From Alphaproteobacteria bacterium (GTDB lineage Bacteria > Pseudomonadota > Alphaproteobacteria > Caulobacterales > Hyphomonadaceae): DNA of 64,000 bases. Location: contig JAHJSB010000002.1 of NCBI GenBank assembly GCA_018830285.1, positions 90,711 to 154,710 of the forward strand, written 5' to 3'. The position numbers and the translations under genes were made by a program. The notes below the pieces were generated by a model. That model was not told where the DNA came from, did no database searches, and saw nothing but the letters and a program-made list of their open reading frames with translations. Positions 35,988 through 45,682 of the stretch are shown here, in pieces (the stretch's first letter is position 1; each line of letters starts with the position of its first letter).

Positions 35988-36013
35988 CATATCAGTGGCA
36001 TATGCCAGATATG
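35988..36013. promoter_or_regulatory. Dyad-symmetric site in a divergent promoter region
   Basis: A perfect 12-nt palindrome TGGCATATGCCA (35996-36007) is extended on both sides by CATATC/GATATG with a 2-nt bulge on the left. It lies between the exported-protein gene and the PEP-carboxylase-like gene. Operator or hairpin function is inferred. Confidence 0.35.
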
Positions 36014-36110
36014 ACGGGTAACCTGACGGTGAAACCTGCAGTCTGCGTTGCCACGATGCAGGCCTGGTCTGCTTTGACTTCGCAATCAAAGGCGTCTTTG
36101 TGGTGAACAG

Positions 36111-38936
36111 ATGACTAATGCGACCCCAACCCCGCTGACACTCGCTGCCGTGCAGGACTTCCTGCGAGTGCAATCGACACGCATTGCCGTCGATCCGATG
36201 ACCAATTCGGTCTTCGCACTGGCCCAGTCCCTGTTCCAGGATGTCGAGGCCGGCAAGGCCAGCGTCGCCGAGCTGGCAAAATTTGCGGGTGATCTTCACC
36301 TCACCATGATCGAGGAACGCGCGGACCGTTTCCGCGAACAACATTCTGACGCCGCTCCCAAGGCAGGCTGGTCGCTGGTCCGCGCCGCGCTCGACGCCCA
36401 CGCACGCAAGGGATTCGATTCCTTCAGGACCGGCATCGAGCAAAATACCGGCGGCATCGTCTTTACCGCCCACCCGACTTTCGCGCTCTCACGTGCGCTC
36501 CGGCAGGCATTTACCACGCACGTTACCCGGCCCAACAAATCCAGCCGCGCCGCGCTCCTCAAGCATATCCGAGAGGACGGCCGGCCGTGGAACAAGTCGA
36601 TCAATCTGGTGGGCGAGCATGACGAGGTGCAGGACGCGCTGCTCAATGCGGCTGGCGCCCAGCAGGCCTATGCGGCGCTGGTGCTTGAAGTGGCCCGCAA
36701 GGCCTTTCCTGATGACTGGCGTGGCCTGCGGCCTTACCTGCCAACGCTTGCCAGCTGGGTTGGCTATGACCTTGACGGGCGAACCGACATTCACTGGTCC
36801 CAGTCCCTGACCTTCCGCCTGCGCGAGAAAGCCGCCCAACTCGCCCGCTACGCTGACCGGCTGGAAGCCATGTCGGGCGCAAGCAAGGTTGGCGTGCTTG
36901 CCCGCCTGGTGGTGCGCCTGCGCGCCGCGGCCGGGGATGCCGAATCTGACGCAGCGCGCTTCGCCGAAGACCTGACCGACCCCGAAAAACTGGTCCAGGC
37001 CGCCAACGCTCTCACGTCCCACAGCAAGCGCAAGATCCTCGACGCAACAGAGATCACCACGGTTCTGGATGACGCTATCCCCGCCGTTGATGACAGTCTG
37101 GCAGCCGCGCTGATTGCGTTCCGCGCTGAAGTGGAGTCCCTCCAGCTCGGCACGGCGCGCATCCATCTCAGGGTCAACGCCGCGCAAGTGCGCACCGTTA
37201 TCAACCGCGACCTCGGGCTCGAAACCGAAGACCGCGAACTTGGCCGCCTGGCGCTTGCAGAGCTCTCGCAGAAAGCGCGCCTGTCAAAGCCGGTCCAGGT
37301 CAATTTCGCCGACCTCTTCCTTGAGCAATCCACTGCCCGGCGCCAGTTCATGATGTGTGCGCAGATCCTCAAGCACATCGACTCCGGATCGGTCATCCGT
37401 TTCCTCATCGCCGAAAGCGAGAACCCCGCCACCGTGATGGGCGCGCTCTACCTCGCCCGCCAATATGGCGTCGCGGACAAGCTCGATATCTCGCCCCTGT
37501 TCGAAACGCCGGAAGCCCTCGAGACCGGCGGCCGCTTCATCGAACGCCTGCTCGAGGAGCCCGAATTCCTGCGCTACGTGAAGGAACGCGGCTATTTATC
37601 GATCCAGCTCGGATTTTCGGATGCCGGCCGATTCATCGGCCAGGTCGCTGCCGACATGGCGATCGAGCGCATCCACAACCTGATCGCCCGGGCCCTCGCT
37701 GCGAAGACCGACCATGTGGCCCTGCTGATCTTCAACACGCATGGCGAGTCCATGGGCCGCGGCGCGTGGCCCGGCAGTTTCGGCCAGCGCTTTGACCATG
37801 TCCTGACGCCCTGGACACGCAACGGTGCCAATGCGCGCGGCCTGCGCCTGATGCACGAAGTCAGTTTCCAGGGCGGCGACGGCTTCCTCCACTTCGCCAG
37901 CCTGCCAATTGCCGAAACGACTTATGCCGCCTGGTGCCACCGGGCCCTGTCCGACCCGCCGGACACGGCGAAAGACCCCTTCTATACGCGCACGGACCTT
38001 GTCTGGGATTTCTATCGCGCGCTGCGCGCCTGGCACGAACGCCTGTTCGTCAATGCCGACTATGGTCGCCTGCTGGGAGACTTCTCGGCCGGCCTCGTGG
38101 TCAAGGCGGGCTCGCGCCAGAAGCGCCGCACCGGCGGCCCGACAGGCCCCCGCGCCCTGCGCGCCATCTCGCACAATGCAACGCTGCAGCAGCTCGGCAT
38201 CCCGGCAAACACCGCGTCTGGCATTGGCTCGTCACTGCAACGCGAGAATGACCGACTCGTCGAACTGATCAATGCCAGCCCCCGCATGCACGGCCTCATC
38301 CTGCTCGCGCTCAAGGCGCGCGTCGTCACCAGCCTGCCGGCCCTGCGCGCCTATGCCAATGTATTCGACCCGAGTGTCTGGATCGCCCACGCACGCCTTG
38401 CAGAGCCTGACAAGGCCGCCGCCTATCGCAGCGTCTATTACGGCCTGCGCGACGATGAGACCGCCGTCTCGATCAACCGGATCGCCAATTTCCTGTCGAT
38501 CGACCTTGGCCGCTTCGACCGCCTGCTCGCCCGGCTTGATGACGCGCCCTCGGCCGAAGAACGTCACGAAGGGCGGCTTGACCTCCACGCCCTGCACGCC
38601 ATCCGCCAGGCGCTGATGATGCGCGCCTTCACCCTGGTCGGCCGGTTGCCCCGTATTTCCCAGCGTCACGATACGGACGCGCGCGATCTCCTGCGCATGG
38701 TGCTGGACATGCGTATCGCCGAAACCGTCGATCTGCTTGTCGAAATCTTCCCCCGCGCAAGCGACAAGGAAACGCCATTCAAGGCGCTGACCGAATCCGG
38801 CAGCGAGACCAAATCCGCTGCCAGCTATGGCTATGACAGCATCCATCGAGACATTATCGGACCGCTGGACGAGATCGACCGCGCCCTGCATGGCATCAGC
38901 CTGGCGATCACGCACGCCTATGGGGCTTTCGGCTAG
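36111..38936 (+). CDS. Divergent phosphoenolpyruvate carboxylase-like protein
   Basis: A 941-residue protein of the PEP carboxylase superfamily, which normally converts PEP and bicarbonate to oxaloacetate. The N-terminal catalytic-His motif is present (FTAHPTF, His121) but the usual Glu after Thr is Phe. The GYSDSxKDAG motif appears as GFSDAGRFIG (501-510), with Lys replaced by Arg507. The FHGRGGxxGRGGGP loop appears as FNTHGESMGRGAWP (541-554), keeping Arg550 but losing the first His and Arg. The C-terminal RNTG tail is missing. Classical activity may therefore be altered or lost. No recognised SD. Function uncertain despite clear ancestry. Confidence 0.72.
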   Translation: MTNATPTPLTLAAVQDFLRVQSTRIAVDPMTNSVFALAQSLFQDVEAGKASVAELAKFAGDLHLTMIEERADRFREQHSDAAPKAGWSLVRAALDAHARKGFDSFRTGIEQNTGGIVFTAHPTFALSRALRQAFTTHVTRPNKSSRAALLKHIREDGRPWNKSINLVGEHDEVQDALLNAAGAQQAYAALVLEVARKAFPDDWRGLRPYLPTLASWVGYDLDGRTDIHWSQSLTFRLREKAAQLARYADRLEAMSGASKVGVLARLVVRLRAAAGDAESDAARFAEDLTDPEKLVQAANALTSHSKRKILDATEITTVLDDAIPAVDDSLAAALIAFRAEVESLQLGTARIHLRVNAAQVRTVINRDLGLETEDRELGRLALAELSQKARLSKPVQVNFADLFLEQSTARRQFMMCAQILKHIDSGSVIRFLIAESENPATVMGALYLARQYGVADKLDISPLFETPEALETGGRFIERLLEEPEFLRYVKERGYLSIQLGFSDAGRFIGQVAADMAIERIHNLIARALAAKTDHVALLIFNTHGESMGRGAWPGSFGQRFDHVLTPWTRNGANARGLRLMHEVSFQGGDGFLHFASLPIAETTYAAWCHRALSDPPDTAKDPFYTRTDLVWDFYRALRAWHERLFVNADYGRLLGDFSAGLVVKAGSRQKRRTGGPTGPRALRAISHNATLQQLGIPANTASGIGSSLQRENDRLVELINASPRMHGLILLALKARVVTSLPALRAYANVFDPSVWIAHARLAEPDKAAAYRSVYYGLRDDETAVSINRIANFLSIDLGRFDRLLARLDDAPSAEERHEGRLDLHALHAIRQALMMRAFTLVGRLPRISQRHDTDARDLLRMVLDMRIAETVDLLVEIFPRASDKETPFKALTESGSETKSAASYGYDSIHRDIIGPLDEIDRALHGISLAITHAYGAFG

Positions 38937-39021
38937 GGTCGATCCGCTCACCCGCCGTTTCCCCGCAGGGATGATCCATCAGCTCGTTGGCCTTTCCCAA
39001 CGTCATGCCTTCCTATGACGC

Positions 39022-39037
39022 TTACGTGCGCGTAAAC
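39022..39037. promoter_or_regulatory. Candidate operator upstream of the thiolase gene
   Basis: TTACGTGCGCGTAAAC, an imperfect dyad whose right edge is 43 nt upstream of the thiolase ATG. It is the partner of the 1573-1588 site (13/16 identical, same spacing). Likely recognised by a regulator of acyl-CoA degradation; the regulator gene is not in this window. Confidence 0.45.
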
Positions 39038-39079
39038 CTCTTTCATCAACCAATTTGATGCGAACCGGGAGAAACCCTC

Positions 39080-40324
39080 ATGGCTGAAGCCTATATCATT
39101 GACGCCTGCCGCACGCCGCGCGGCATCGGCAAAGTAGGAAAGGGCGCCCTCGCCCATATCCATCCACAACAACTGGCAGCGACCGTCCTGAAGGCGCTGG
39201 CCGAACGCAACAAGCTCGACACGGCCACGGTCGATGACATCATCTGGGGTACCAGCAGCCAGCGCGGCGCTCAGGGCGCTGACCTTGGCCGCATGGCCGC
39301 GCTCGATGCCGGCTATGATATCAAGGCCTCCGGCGTCACGCTCGACCGCTTCTGCGGCTCGGGCATCACCTCGGTTGCTCTTGCGGCTGCCCAGGTCATG
39401 TCAGGCATGGAAGATTGCGTCATTGCCGGCGGCACGGAAATGATGAGCTACACATCCTCCACCGCCGACCCGAAAACGCCACCTGTCATGGACGCTGGCA
39501 ACACACGCCTGCGCGCCTCGCACCCGCAAACCCAGCAGGGCATCTGCGCCGATGCGATCGCCACGCTGGAAGGCATCGACCGCGAAGCTGTCGACCGCCT
39601 TGCCTTTACCAGCCAGCAGCGCGCCGCCAAGGCCATCAAAGAGGGGCGTTTCAACAAGTCGCTCGTGCCTGTCTACAATGAAGACGGCACACTCGCCCTC
39701 GACCATGAAGAATTCCCGCGTCCAGGCACAACCATGGAAACACTGGCTGGCCTACGCACCGTGTTCCCGGCCTATATGGACATCCCCGTGGATGACAAAG
39801 GCAACACGTACGGCAACCTGCTCACCAAAAAATACCCACAACTCGAAGGCAAGGTGAACCATGTCCACCATGCCGGTAACTCATCGGGCGTTGTCGATGG
39901 TGCCGCCGCCATCCTGATCACTTCGAAAGCGTATGCCGACAAGCACGGCCTCAAACCGCGCGGCCGTATCGTTGCCACAGCGAACATGGGTGATTGCCCG
40001 ACGCTGATGCTCAACGCACCGGTTCCGGCGGCGAAGAAAGTTCTCGAAAAAGCCGGCCTCACCAAGGACGACATCGACGTCTACGAAATCAACGAAGCCT
40101 TCTCGGTTGTCGCTGAAAAGTTCATCCGCGATCTCGATCTTGACCGTGAAAAGGTCAACATCAATGGCGGCGCCATGGCCCTCGGCCACCCGATTGGCGC
40201 CACCGGTTCGATCCTGATCGGCACCGCGCTTGACGAACTTGAGCGTTCCGGCGGCCGTTACGGCCTGATCACCATGTGCGCCGCTGGCGGCATGGCCCCG
40301 GCCATCATCATCGAGCGTATCTAG
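39080..40324 (+). CDS. Acetyl-CoA C-acyltransferase (thiolase)
   Basis: 414 residues. A thiolase that cleaves 3-ketoacyl-CoA with CoA, or condenses acetyl-CoA units. Nucleophile Cys92 lies in [11 protein letters not shown]. The C-terminal His is in [14 protein letters not shown] and the second Cys in [19 protein letters not shown] is also present, so the catalytic set is complete. Length is slightly above the usual 390-400. SD GGGAGAA. It is a single-gene unit ending in a strong intrinsic terminator, with a candidate operator 43 nt upstream. No fadB homologue is adjacent; the beta-oxidation role is inferred. Confidence 0.95.
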   Translation: MAEAYIIDACRTPRGIGKVGKGALAHIHPQQLAATVLKALAERNKLDTATVDDIIWGTSSQRGAQGADLGRMAALDAGYDIKASGVTLDRFCGSGITSVALAAAQVMSGMEDCVIAGGTEMMSYTSSTADPKTPPVMDAGNTRLRASHPQTQQGICADAIATLEGIDREAVDRLAFTSQQRAAKAIKEGRFNKSLVPVYNEDGTLALDHEEFPRPGTTMETLAGLRTVFPAYMDIPVDDKGNTYGNLLTKKYPQLEGKVNHVHHAGNSSGVVDGAAAILITSKAYADKHGLKPRGRIVATANMGDCPTLMLNAPVPAAKKVLEKAGLTKDDIDVYEINEAFSVVAEKFIRDLDLDREKVNINGGAMALGHPIGATGSILIGTALDELERSGGRYGLITMCAAGGMAPAIIIERI

Positions 40325-40348
40325 TCACGCGGCGACAGTCCCACAATC

Positions 40349-40381
40349 AGCCCGCTCCCGGTATCCGGGAGCGGGCTTTTT
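40349..40381 (+). terminator. Rho-independent terminator after the thiolase gene
   Basis: A perfect 13-bp GC-rich stem (40349-40361 with 40365-40377) and a 3-nt loop, followed immediately by a T-run (40377-40381). It lies 25 nt after the thiolase stop. Confidence 0.92.
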
Positions 40382-40436
40382 CGTGGCCCCGCTGCGCGTC
40401 CCGCCCTAGAGTGCAGAAAAACCGAAGGGGAAGCGC

Positions 40437-41324
40437 ATGAAATCTGCCATTTTTGTCGCCGCATCACTCAGCACGTTGATGCTGCTCACAGCCTGCGCGA
40501 CCGCGCCCGAGATCGTGGTGGATACCATAGCTGTCGACCCGGACTTCCCGCCCTCGCTCGTAGAGCTGAATTTCGAAAGCCACGGCGACCGCCTGAACGG
40601 CCACGCTTACCTCGCCGAGGGCGAAGGCCCGCACCCGACCGTGGTCCTGCTGCATGGCTTCCCTGGCAATGAACGCAATCTCGACCTCGCGCAGGACCTG
40701 CGCAGTGACGGTTTCAACGTGCTCTTCTTCCACTATCGCGGCGCCTGGGGCAGCGAAGGCACTTACAGCTTCACCCACGTCATCGAAGATGTCGCCTCGG
40801 CCACCGATTACCTGCGCGCCAATGCTGAAACCTATCGCACCGACCCGGACAAGCTGATCCTGATCGGCCACTCCATGGGCGGCTTCGCCGCGCTTGAAGC
40901 AGCCGCGAGAGACGAGCGGGTAGCCTGCGTCGCTGGTATCGCACCTGCAGACCTGGGCGCGATAGCTAACGCGTTTGATGCCGATCCGGCCCGCGCCGAG
41001 GGCTTTTCTGCCTATGCTGGCACGATGCAAATGCTGTCCGGACTCACCGGAGAAAATGCCATTGCCGAGATCCTCGCCAATCGCGAAGCCTTCGATACAC
41101 GATTGCTCGCGTCGGAACTCGTCGGGAAATCAGTGCTCGTGATCGGCGGCGACAAGGACACGTCGGTTCCACCGGACACCATCATTGCCCCGCTGGTCGC
41201 CGCCTATGAAGCTGAACCCGGCATCGACCTGACCGCCGATATCCTGTCCGGCGACCATTCCTTCTCCTGGTCGCGCCAGGAGCTGATCGATGCGGTGCTG
41301 GAATGGGCCGACGGCTGTCGCTGA
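40437..41324 (+). CDS. Alpha/beta hydrolase lipoprotein
   Basis: 295 residues. The signal peptide ends in a lipobox (LLTAC, Cys20), so the enzyme is probably tethered to a membrane facing the periplasm. The alpha/beta-hydrolase core has the oxyanion strand VVLLHGFPGN, nucleophile elbow GHSMGG (Ser about 145), an acid in VIGGDKDTSVPP and His in SGDHSFS. Substrate unknown; could be an acyl ester or peptide. SD GAAGGGGAAG. It follows the thiolase terminator, so it has its own promoter. Confidence 0.87.
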   Translation: MKSAIFVAASLSTLMLLTACATAPEIVVDTIAVDPDFPPSLVELNFESHGDRLNGHAYLAEGEGPHPTVVLLHGFPGNERNLDLAQDLRSDGFNVLFFHYRGAWGSEGTYSFTHVIEDVASATDYLRANAETYRTDPDKLILIGHSMGGFAALEAAARDERVACVAGIAPADLGAIANAFDADPARAEGFSAYAGTMQMLSGLTGENAIAEILANREAFDTRLLASELVGKSVLVIGGDKDTSVPPDTIIAPLVAAYEAEPGIDLTADILSGDHSFSWSRQELIDAVLEWADGCR

Positions 41325-41400
41325 GACATGGCAACTGGCCAAGTATCGGCCTTGGAAATAATCTCATTCTCAAACAAAGCAAAACGACATGGAGGGCCGG

Positions 41401-43017
41401 ATGTACAAAGTCGATCTCACGGAATCCTATTTCCCGGCACAGGGCGGCACCGAACCCGTACCGCTGACAATCGGCGCGATGCTGCGCGTCTCAGTCGCCC
41501 GCGCGCCGGATTTTCCGGCCCTCAAAGCGCTCGACTATGACGGTGCCATCCTGCGCACCTGGACCTATTCCCAGCTGCTGCACGACAGCGAACGCCTCGC
41601 CCGCGCACTCGCCAGCCGCCACGCCGAAGGGGCACGGATCGCCGTCTACGCCAATAACGTGCCGGAATGGGTCCTGCTCGAACTCGCGTGCGGCCTTGCG
41701 GGCGTAACGCTCGTCACGGTCAATCCGGCCTACCAGAAGCGCGAACTCAAATTCGTACTCGAACAGTCCCGCTCCGAAGCAATCTACTACGTGAAGGACT
41801 TTCGCGGAAATCCGATGCAGGACATCGCCGATGCCGTCTGTGACGAAATCCCAGCAATCCGGCACCGCATCCTGCTCACCGACCACGAGGCGTTGTTTGC
41901 CGGAGAAAATGACGGAGCGCTACGCGACCCGAAGCCCTCCGATCCGGTGCAGATCCAGTACACGTCGGGCACGACGGGCTTTCCAAAAGGCGCGCTGCTG
42001 CACCATAACGGCCTTGTGCGGAACGGCGTCGATGCCATGACACGGGCGGGCATGTCGGCGGGCAAGTCGTTCGTCCACAACATGCCGCTCTTCCATACAA
42101 CGGGTTGCGCAATTCTCGTGCTCGGCGGCCTCGGCGTCGGCGCAACCATGCTGCTGGCACCCATGTTCGATCCGGAAATGATCGTGAAAGTGACAGAACG
42201 GGAAAAAACAGACTTCATCCTTGGCGTACCGACCATGCTGGTAGCGCTCATCGACGAAGTGCAGAAATCAGGGCGGGACGTCTCGTCGATCTCGCGCATC
42301 ATGTCTGGCGGCGCGATGGTCGCGCCCGAACTGTGCAAGCAGGCACGCGCCGTGCTGGGTGCGCCTATCCAGATCGTCTACGGGCAGACCGAAACATCGC
42401 CCGTCATAACACAGGCCTGGTTCGAGGATTCGCTGGAAGACCTGACGCAGACGATTGGCCAACCCGCCGCACATGTCGAGGTCTCGATCCGCAACCCGCA
42501 AACGAACACCGTCGTGCCTGTGGGCGAACAGGGCGAAATCTGCTGCCGCGGCTATCTCGTGATGACCGGCTACAATGACAATCCGGAAGCAACGGCCGCC
42601 GCCATTGATTCCGAGGGCTGGCTCCATACCGGTGATCTCGGACGCATGGACAAGCGTGGCTATGTCAGGATCACAGGCCGTGTGAAGGAAATGATCATTC
42701 GCGGTGGCGAGAACATCTTCCCGGTGGAAATCGAGAACGCCATGCTGGAACATGTCGTCGTTGCCGAAGTGGCCGTGGTGGGTATCCCGGATGAGAAATG
42801 GGGCGAGCAGGTCGCCTGTTTCCTGCGCAGTAAGGGCCAGACGAAAGTAAGTGGCGCAGACCTGAAAGCCTTCATTCGCGAACGCCTGTCACCCCAGAAG
42901 ACGCCGGCCTACTGGATTTGGGTCGAGGAATGGCCCCTTACCGGATCAGGCAAGATCCAGAAGTTCAAACTGCGCGAAGCCTATGAGGCGGGCGATTTCG
43001 AGGGAAAGCTGGTCTGA
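41401..43017 (+). CDS. AMP-binding acyl-CoA ligase
   Basis: 538 residues of the ANL adenylate-forming superfamily, predicted to activate a fatty or aryl acid to its CoA thioester. Motifs: A3 YTSGTTGFPKG, A5 YGQTETSPV, A7 HTGDLGRMDKRGYVRITGR, the hinge with RGGENIFPVEIE and C-terminal catalytic Lys in GSGKIQKFKLRE. The ATG at 41401 is chosen because GGAGGG of the in-frame ATG at 41389 forms an SD for it. Complete. The acid may feed the thiolase and mutase routes in this window, but chain length cannot be read. Confidence 0.93.
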   Translation: MYKVDLTESYFPAQGGTEPVPLTIGAMLRVSVARAPDFPALKALDYDGAILRTWTYSQLLHDSERLARALASRHAEGARIAVYANNVPEWVLLELACGLAGVTLVTVNPAYQKRELKFVLEQSRSEAIYYVKDFRGNPMQDIADAVCDEIPAIRHRILLTDHEALFAGENDGALRDPKPSDPVQIQYTSGTTGFPKGALLHHNGLVRNGVDAMTRAGMSAGKSFVHNMPLFHTTGCAILVLGGLGVGATMLLAPMFDPEMIVKVTEREKTDFILGVPTMLVALIDEVQKSGRDVSSISRIMSGGAMVAPELCKQARAVLGAPIQIVYGQTETSPVITQAWFEDSLEDLTQTIGQPAAHVEVSIRNPQTNTVVPVGEQGEICCRGYLVMTGYNDNPEATAAAIDSEGWLHTGDLGRMDKRGYVRITGRVKEMIIRGGENIFPVEIENAMLEHVVVAEVAVVGIPDEKWGEQVACFLRSKGQTKVSGADLKAFIRERLSPQKTPAYWIWVEEWPLTGSGKIQKFKLREAYEAGDFEGKLV

Positions 43018-43030
43018 ACAAACCGGCGCC

Positions 43031-44320
43031 TCAGTCCTTCTGGACAATCGTGTGCAACGCTTCGGCGAGGCGGTCGGCATGGTCGGGGGTATTGTAGAGC
43101 GCCGGCGTGATGCGCACGCAGCAGCCGGCCGCAACCCCGTCCCGAAGCACCGAGAAGATGTCGAACTCGGCCAGCAAGCGCTCTGCAAGTGCCTTGTTGT
43201 CCGCGGCGCTGGTCTTGCCCGCGACCCGGAACGACGTGATCCCGGCATACATCCGGGGATCGTCCGGGGTGAGTATCTCGATCCGCTCAAGCGGTCGAAC
43301 CTGGCCGACCCAGGCGTTGCGCAGGTAGGCCAGCCTAGCCGCCTTGTTCGTCGGCCCAACCTGGTCGTGGAAGTCGAGCGCATCGGGAAGGCTCATCACG
43401 GCAGCAAAATTCATCGTGCCCGTATGCACCCGGCCGCCGGTGCCATCGCGCTCCCACGGCTCGGCAGACATGTCCGGCGAAACCGCCTCCAGCCTGTCGC
43501 CCTTGATATACATGACGCCCAAGCCGATCGGCGCACCAATCCATTTGTGCAGGTTGAAGCCGACGAAATCGGCACCGAGCGCCGCAACGTCAAAGTCTAT
43601 CTGCCCCCAGGAATGAGCCGCATCGACGATCACGTCGACACCGCGCAGCCGCGCCGCCGCGACGATCTCAGGCACCGGGATTACCAGTCCCGTCCGGTGG
43701 CTGACATGGGTCAGCAATAGAAGGCGGACATCCGGGTTCGCGGCCATCGCCGCATCGTAAAAGGAGATCAGGGCGTCATGCGTGACGGGCTCGGGAACAG
43801 AGAGGCGCACCAGCCGCCCGCCTGACTGCGCCGCTTTCCATTCCATCGCATTCTGGATCGACCCATAGTCGAGATCGGCGATCATGACGCCGTCCCCGGC
43901 CTTCAGCCGGTTATAGCCTGTGATCAGCGCCTTCAGTGCCTCGGTCGCACCGCGCGTGATGGCGATCTCGCCGGCATCGGCGCCCAGGACGTCCGCCAGC
44001 CGCTCGTGAATCGGGCGATAGATGTCGGCATATTCACGCCGAGCGAAATAGGAGTTGCGACGGTTTACCGTCCGGGTATGGACCTGGTAGCGTTCAAGCA
44101 CAGGACGCGCCATCAGGCCCCAGTTCCCGTTCTCGAGATTGATAACGCCGTCCATCACGTCATATGCCGAGGCGACCTCGCGCCAGTAGGCTTCGTCGGA
44201 CGCTGCGTGCAGGACGCCATCACTCTGGAAGGGCGCCCTTGGAGCGGCCTCATTGCTCGCGCATGCGGTCGCGGCAAGGCTCGCGCTGCCTGCCAGAACG
44301 GCACGTCTCGAAATTATCAT
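43031..44320 (-). CDS. Exported class V aminotransferase-fold PLP enzyme (Tat lipoprotein-like)
   Basis: A 429-residue fold-type I PLP enzyme related to isopenicillin N epimerase and cysteine desulfurase-like proteins. The N-terminus has twin Arg (SRRAVLAGSASLAA) and a lipobox-like ATAC, suggesting Tat export and lipidation, unusual for a PLP enzyme. Catalytic core: ITRGATEALKALITGYNR, Asp in VDAAHSWGQIDFD and the PLP Lys in GFNLHKWIGAP. Reaction unknown. It stands alone, convergent with the acyl-CoA ligase (13-nt gap). Confidence 0.85.
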   Translation of the reverse strand: MIISRRAVLAGSASLAATACASNEAAPRAPFQSDGVLHAASDEAYWREVASAYDVMDGVINLENGNWGLMARPVLERYQVHTRTVNRRNSYFARREYADIYRPIHERLADVLGADAGEIAITRGATEALKALITGYNRLKAGDGVMIADLDYGSIQNAMEWKAAQSGGRLVRLSVPEPVTHDALISFYDAAMAANPDVRLLLLTHVSHRTGLVIPVPEIVAAARLRGVDVIVDAAHSWGQIDFDVAALGADFVGFNLHKWIGAPIGLGVMYIKGDRLEAVSPDMSAEPWERDGTGGRVHTGTMNFAAVMSLPDALDFHDQVGPTNKAARLAYLRNAWVGQVRPLERIEILTPDDPRMYAGITSFRVAGKTSAADNKALAERLLAEFDIFSVLRDGVAAGCCVRITPALYNTPDHADRLAEALHTIVQKD

Positions 44321-44436
44321 GCTGTCTTCCCGCCAGAATGCCAGTCAGGCGGGAATCGAACGCTCCGCCATCGGCATCATACGCGCGGGCCTATGACAGA
44401 AACCATCGCGAGGGACTAAAAAGTGGCGTCTGAAGG

Positions 44437-45588
44437 CTAGTTCGCCCGCTTTTCGTCCTCATGGCCGCTCCAGAAGCGTTTGATGCGGCCCAGGAAGCCT
44501 TCGCTTTCCGGGTGGCAATCGGCACCGGAGCATTCGCAGAACTCGCGCAGGATGTCCTTCTGGCGGGCCGTCATGTTTTGCGGCGTCTCAACGAACATTT
44601 CGACATAAAGGTCACCGGTCTGGCCGGAAGAGCGCACGCTCGGCATGCCCTTGCCGCGCAGGCGCAGCTTGCGCCCCGTTTGGGCACCCTCAGGAATGGC
44701 GACCTTGGCGCGGCCGCCATCAATCGTCGGGATCTCGATTTCGCCACCCAAGGCGGCCGTCGCCATGGGCACGGGTGCGCGGCAATAAAGGTTGGGTCCG
44801 TCACGCTCGAAGATATCGTGCTCGACCACATCGACGAAGATATAGAGGTCACCCTTGGCGCCGCCAGACGTGCCGCTTTCGCCTTCACCTGACAAGCGGA
44901 TGCGCATGCCGCTCTCGACACCCGCCGGGATTTTCACCGACAGCTTGCGCTCTTCGCGAACCTGGCCGGCACCGCCGCATTCCTTGCAGGGCTTGCGGAT
45001 GACCTTGCCCTTGCCCGAACAGCGCGGGCAGGTGCGCTCCATGGTGAAAAAGCCCTGCTGGGCGCGCACGCGTCCATGTCCGTCGCACATGTCGCATTTC
45101 TCTGGCGTGCTGCCCTGCGCGGCACCGCTGCCAGAACAGGGCTGGCATGGCACAGCCTGGGGCACGTGAATTTCTTCGTCCTTGCCGAAATAGGCTTCGG
45201 CGAGGGTAATCTCGAGATCGTAGCGCAGGTCCGATCCGCGCTGCGGACCGCCCCGGCGGCGACCGCCGAAGCCGCCTGCACCGAAGACCTGGCTGAACAG
45301 GTCCTGGAAAATGTCTTCAGGATTGGCGCCGGCCCCGAACGGGCTGCCACCGCCGCCACCATTCTCGAACGCCGCATGGCCGTAGCGGTCATAGGCGGCG
45401 CGCTTGTCAGCGTCGCACAGGACCGCATAGGCCTCGCCAACTTCCTTGAACTGCTCTTCAGCTTCACCGTTTCCGGCGTTCTGGTCCGGATGGTATTTCA
45501 TGGCGAGCTTGCGATAGGCTGATTTCAGCTGCTTGTCGTCTGCATCGCGAGCGACACCGAGCACTTCATAATAGTCGCGTTTGCTCAT
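44437..45588 (-). CDS. dnaJ: Molecular chaperone DnaJ
   Basis: A 383-residue canonical class I J protein. J domain with HPD (MKYHPDQNAG), Gly/Phe-rich linker (FENGGGGGSPFGAGANPEDIF region), a zinc-binding domain with four repeats (CQPCSGSG, CDMCDGHG, CPRCSGKG, CKECGGAG) and the C-terminal beta-sandwich domains. It cooperates with DnaK and GrpE in protein folding; neither is in this window, so dnaJ is separated from dnaK here. Complete. Confidence 0.97.
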   Translation of the reverse strand: MSKRDYYEVLGVARDADDKQLKSAYRKLAMKYHPDQNAGNGEAEEQFKEVGEAYAVLCDADKRAAYDRYGHAAFENGGGGGSPFGAGANPEDIFQDLFSQVFGAGGFGGRRRGGPQRGSDLRYDLEITLAEAYFGKDEEIHVPQAVPCQPCSGSGAAQGSTPEKCDMCDGHGRVRAQQGFFTMERTCPRCSGKGKVIRKPCKECGGAGQVREERKLSVKIPAGVESGMRIRLSGEGESGTSGGAKGDLYIFVDVVEHDIFERDGPNLYCRAPVPMATAALGGEIEIPTIDGGRAKVAIPEGAQTGRKLRLRGKGMPSVRSSGQTGDLYVEMFVETPQNMTARQKDILREFCECSGADCHPESEGFLGRIKRFWSGHEDEKRAN

Positions 45589-45682
45589 GATTTATTGCCG
45601 TCTTCCCGAATTCCCTGATGTGCGCAGTCATGTGGGGCGAACTGCCCCTGCCCGCAAGGGATAGCTGCAGAATGCACGGTGC

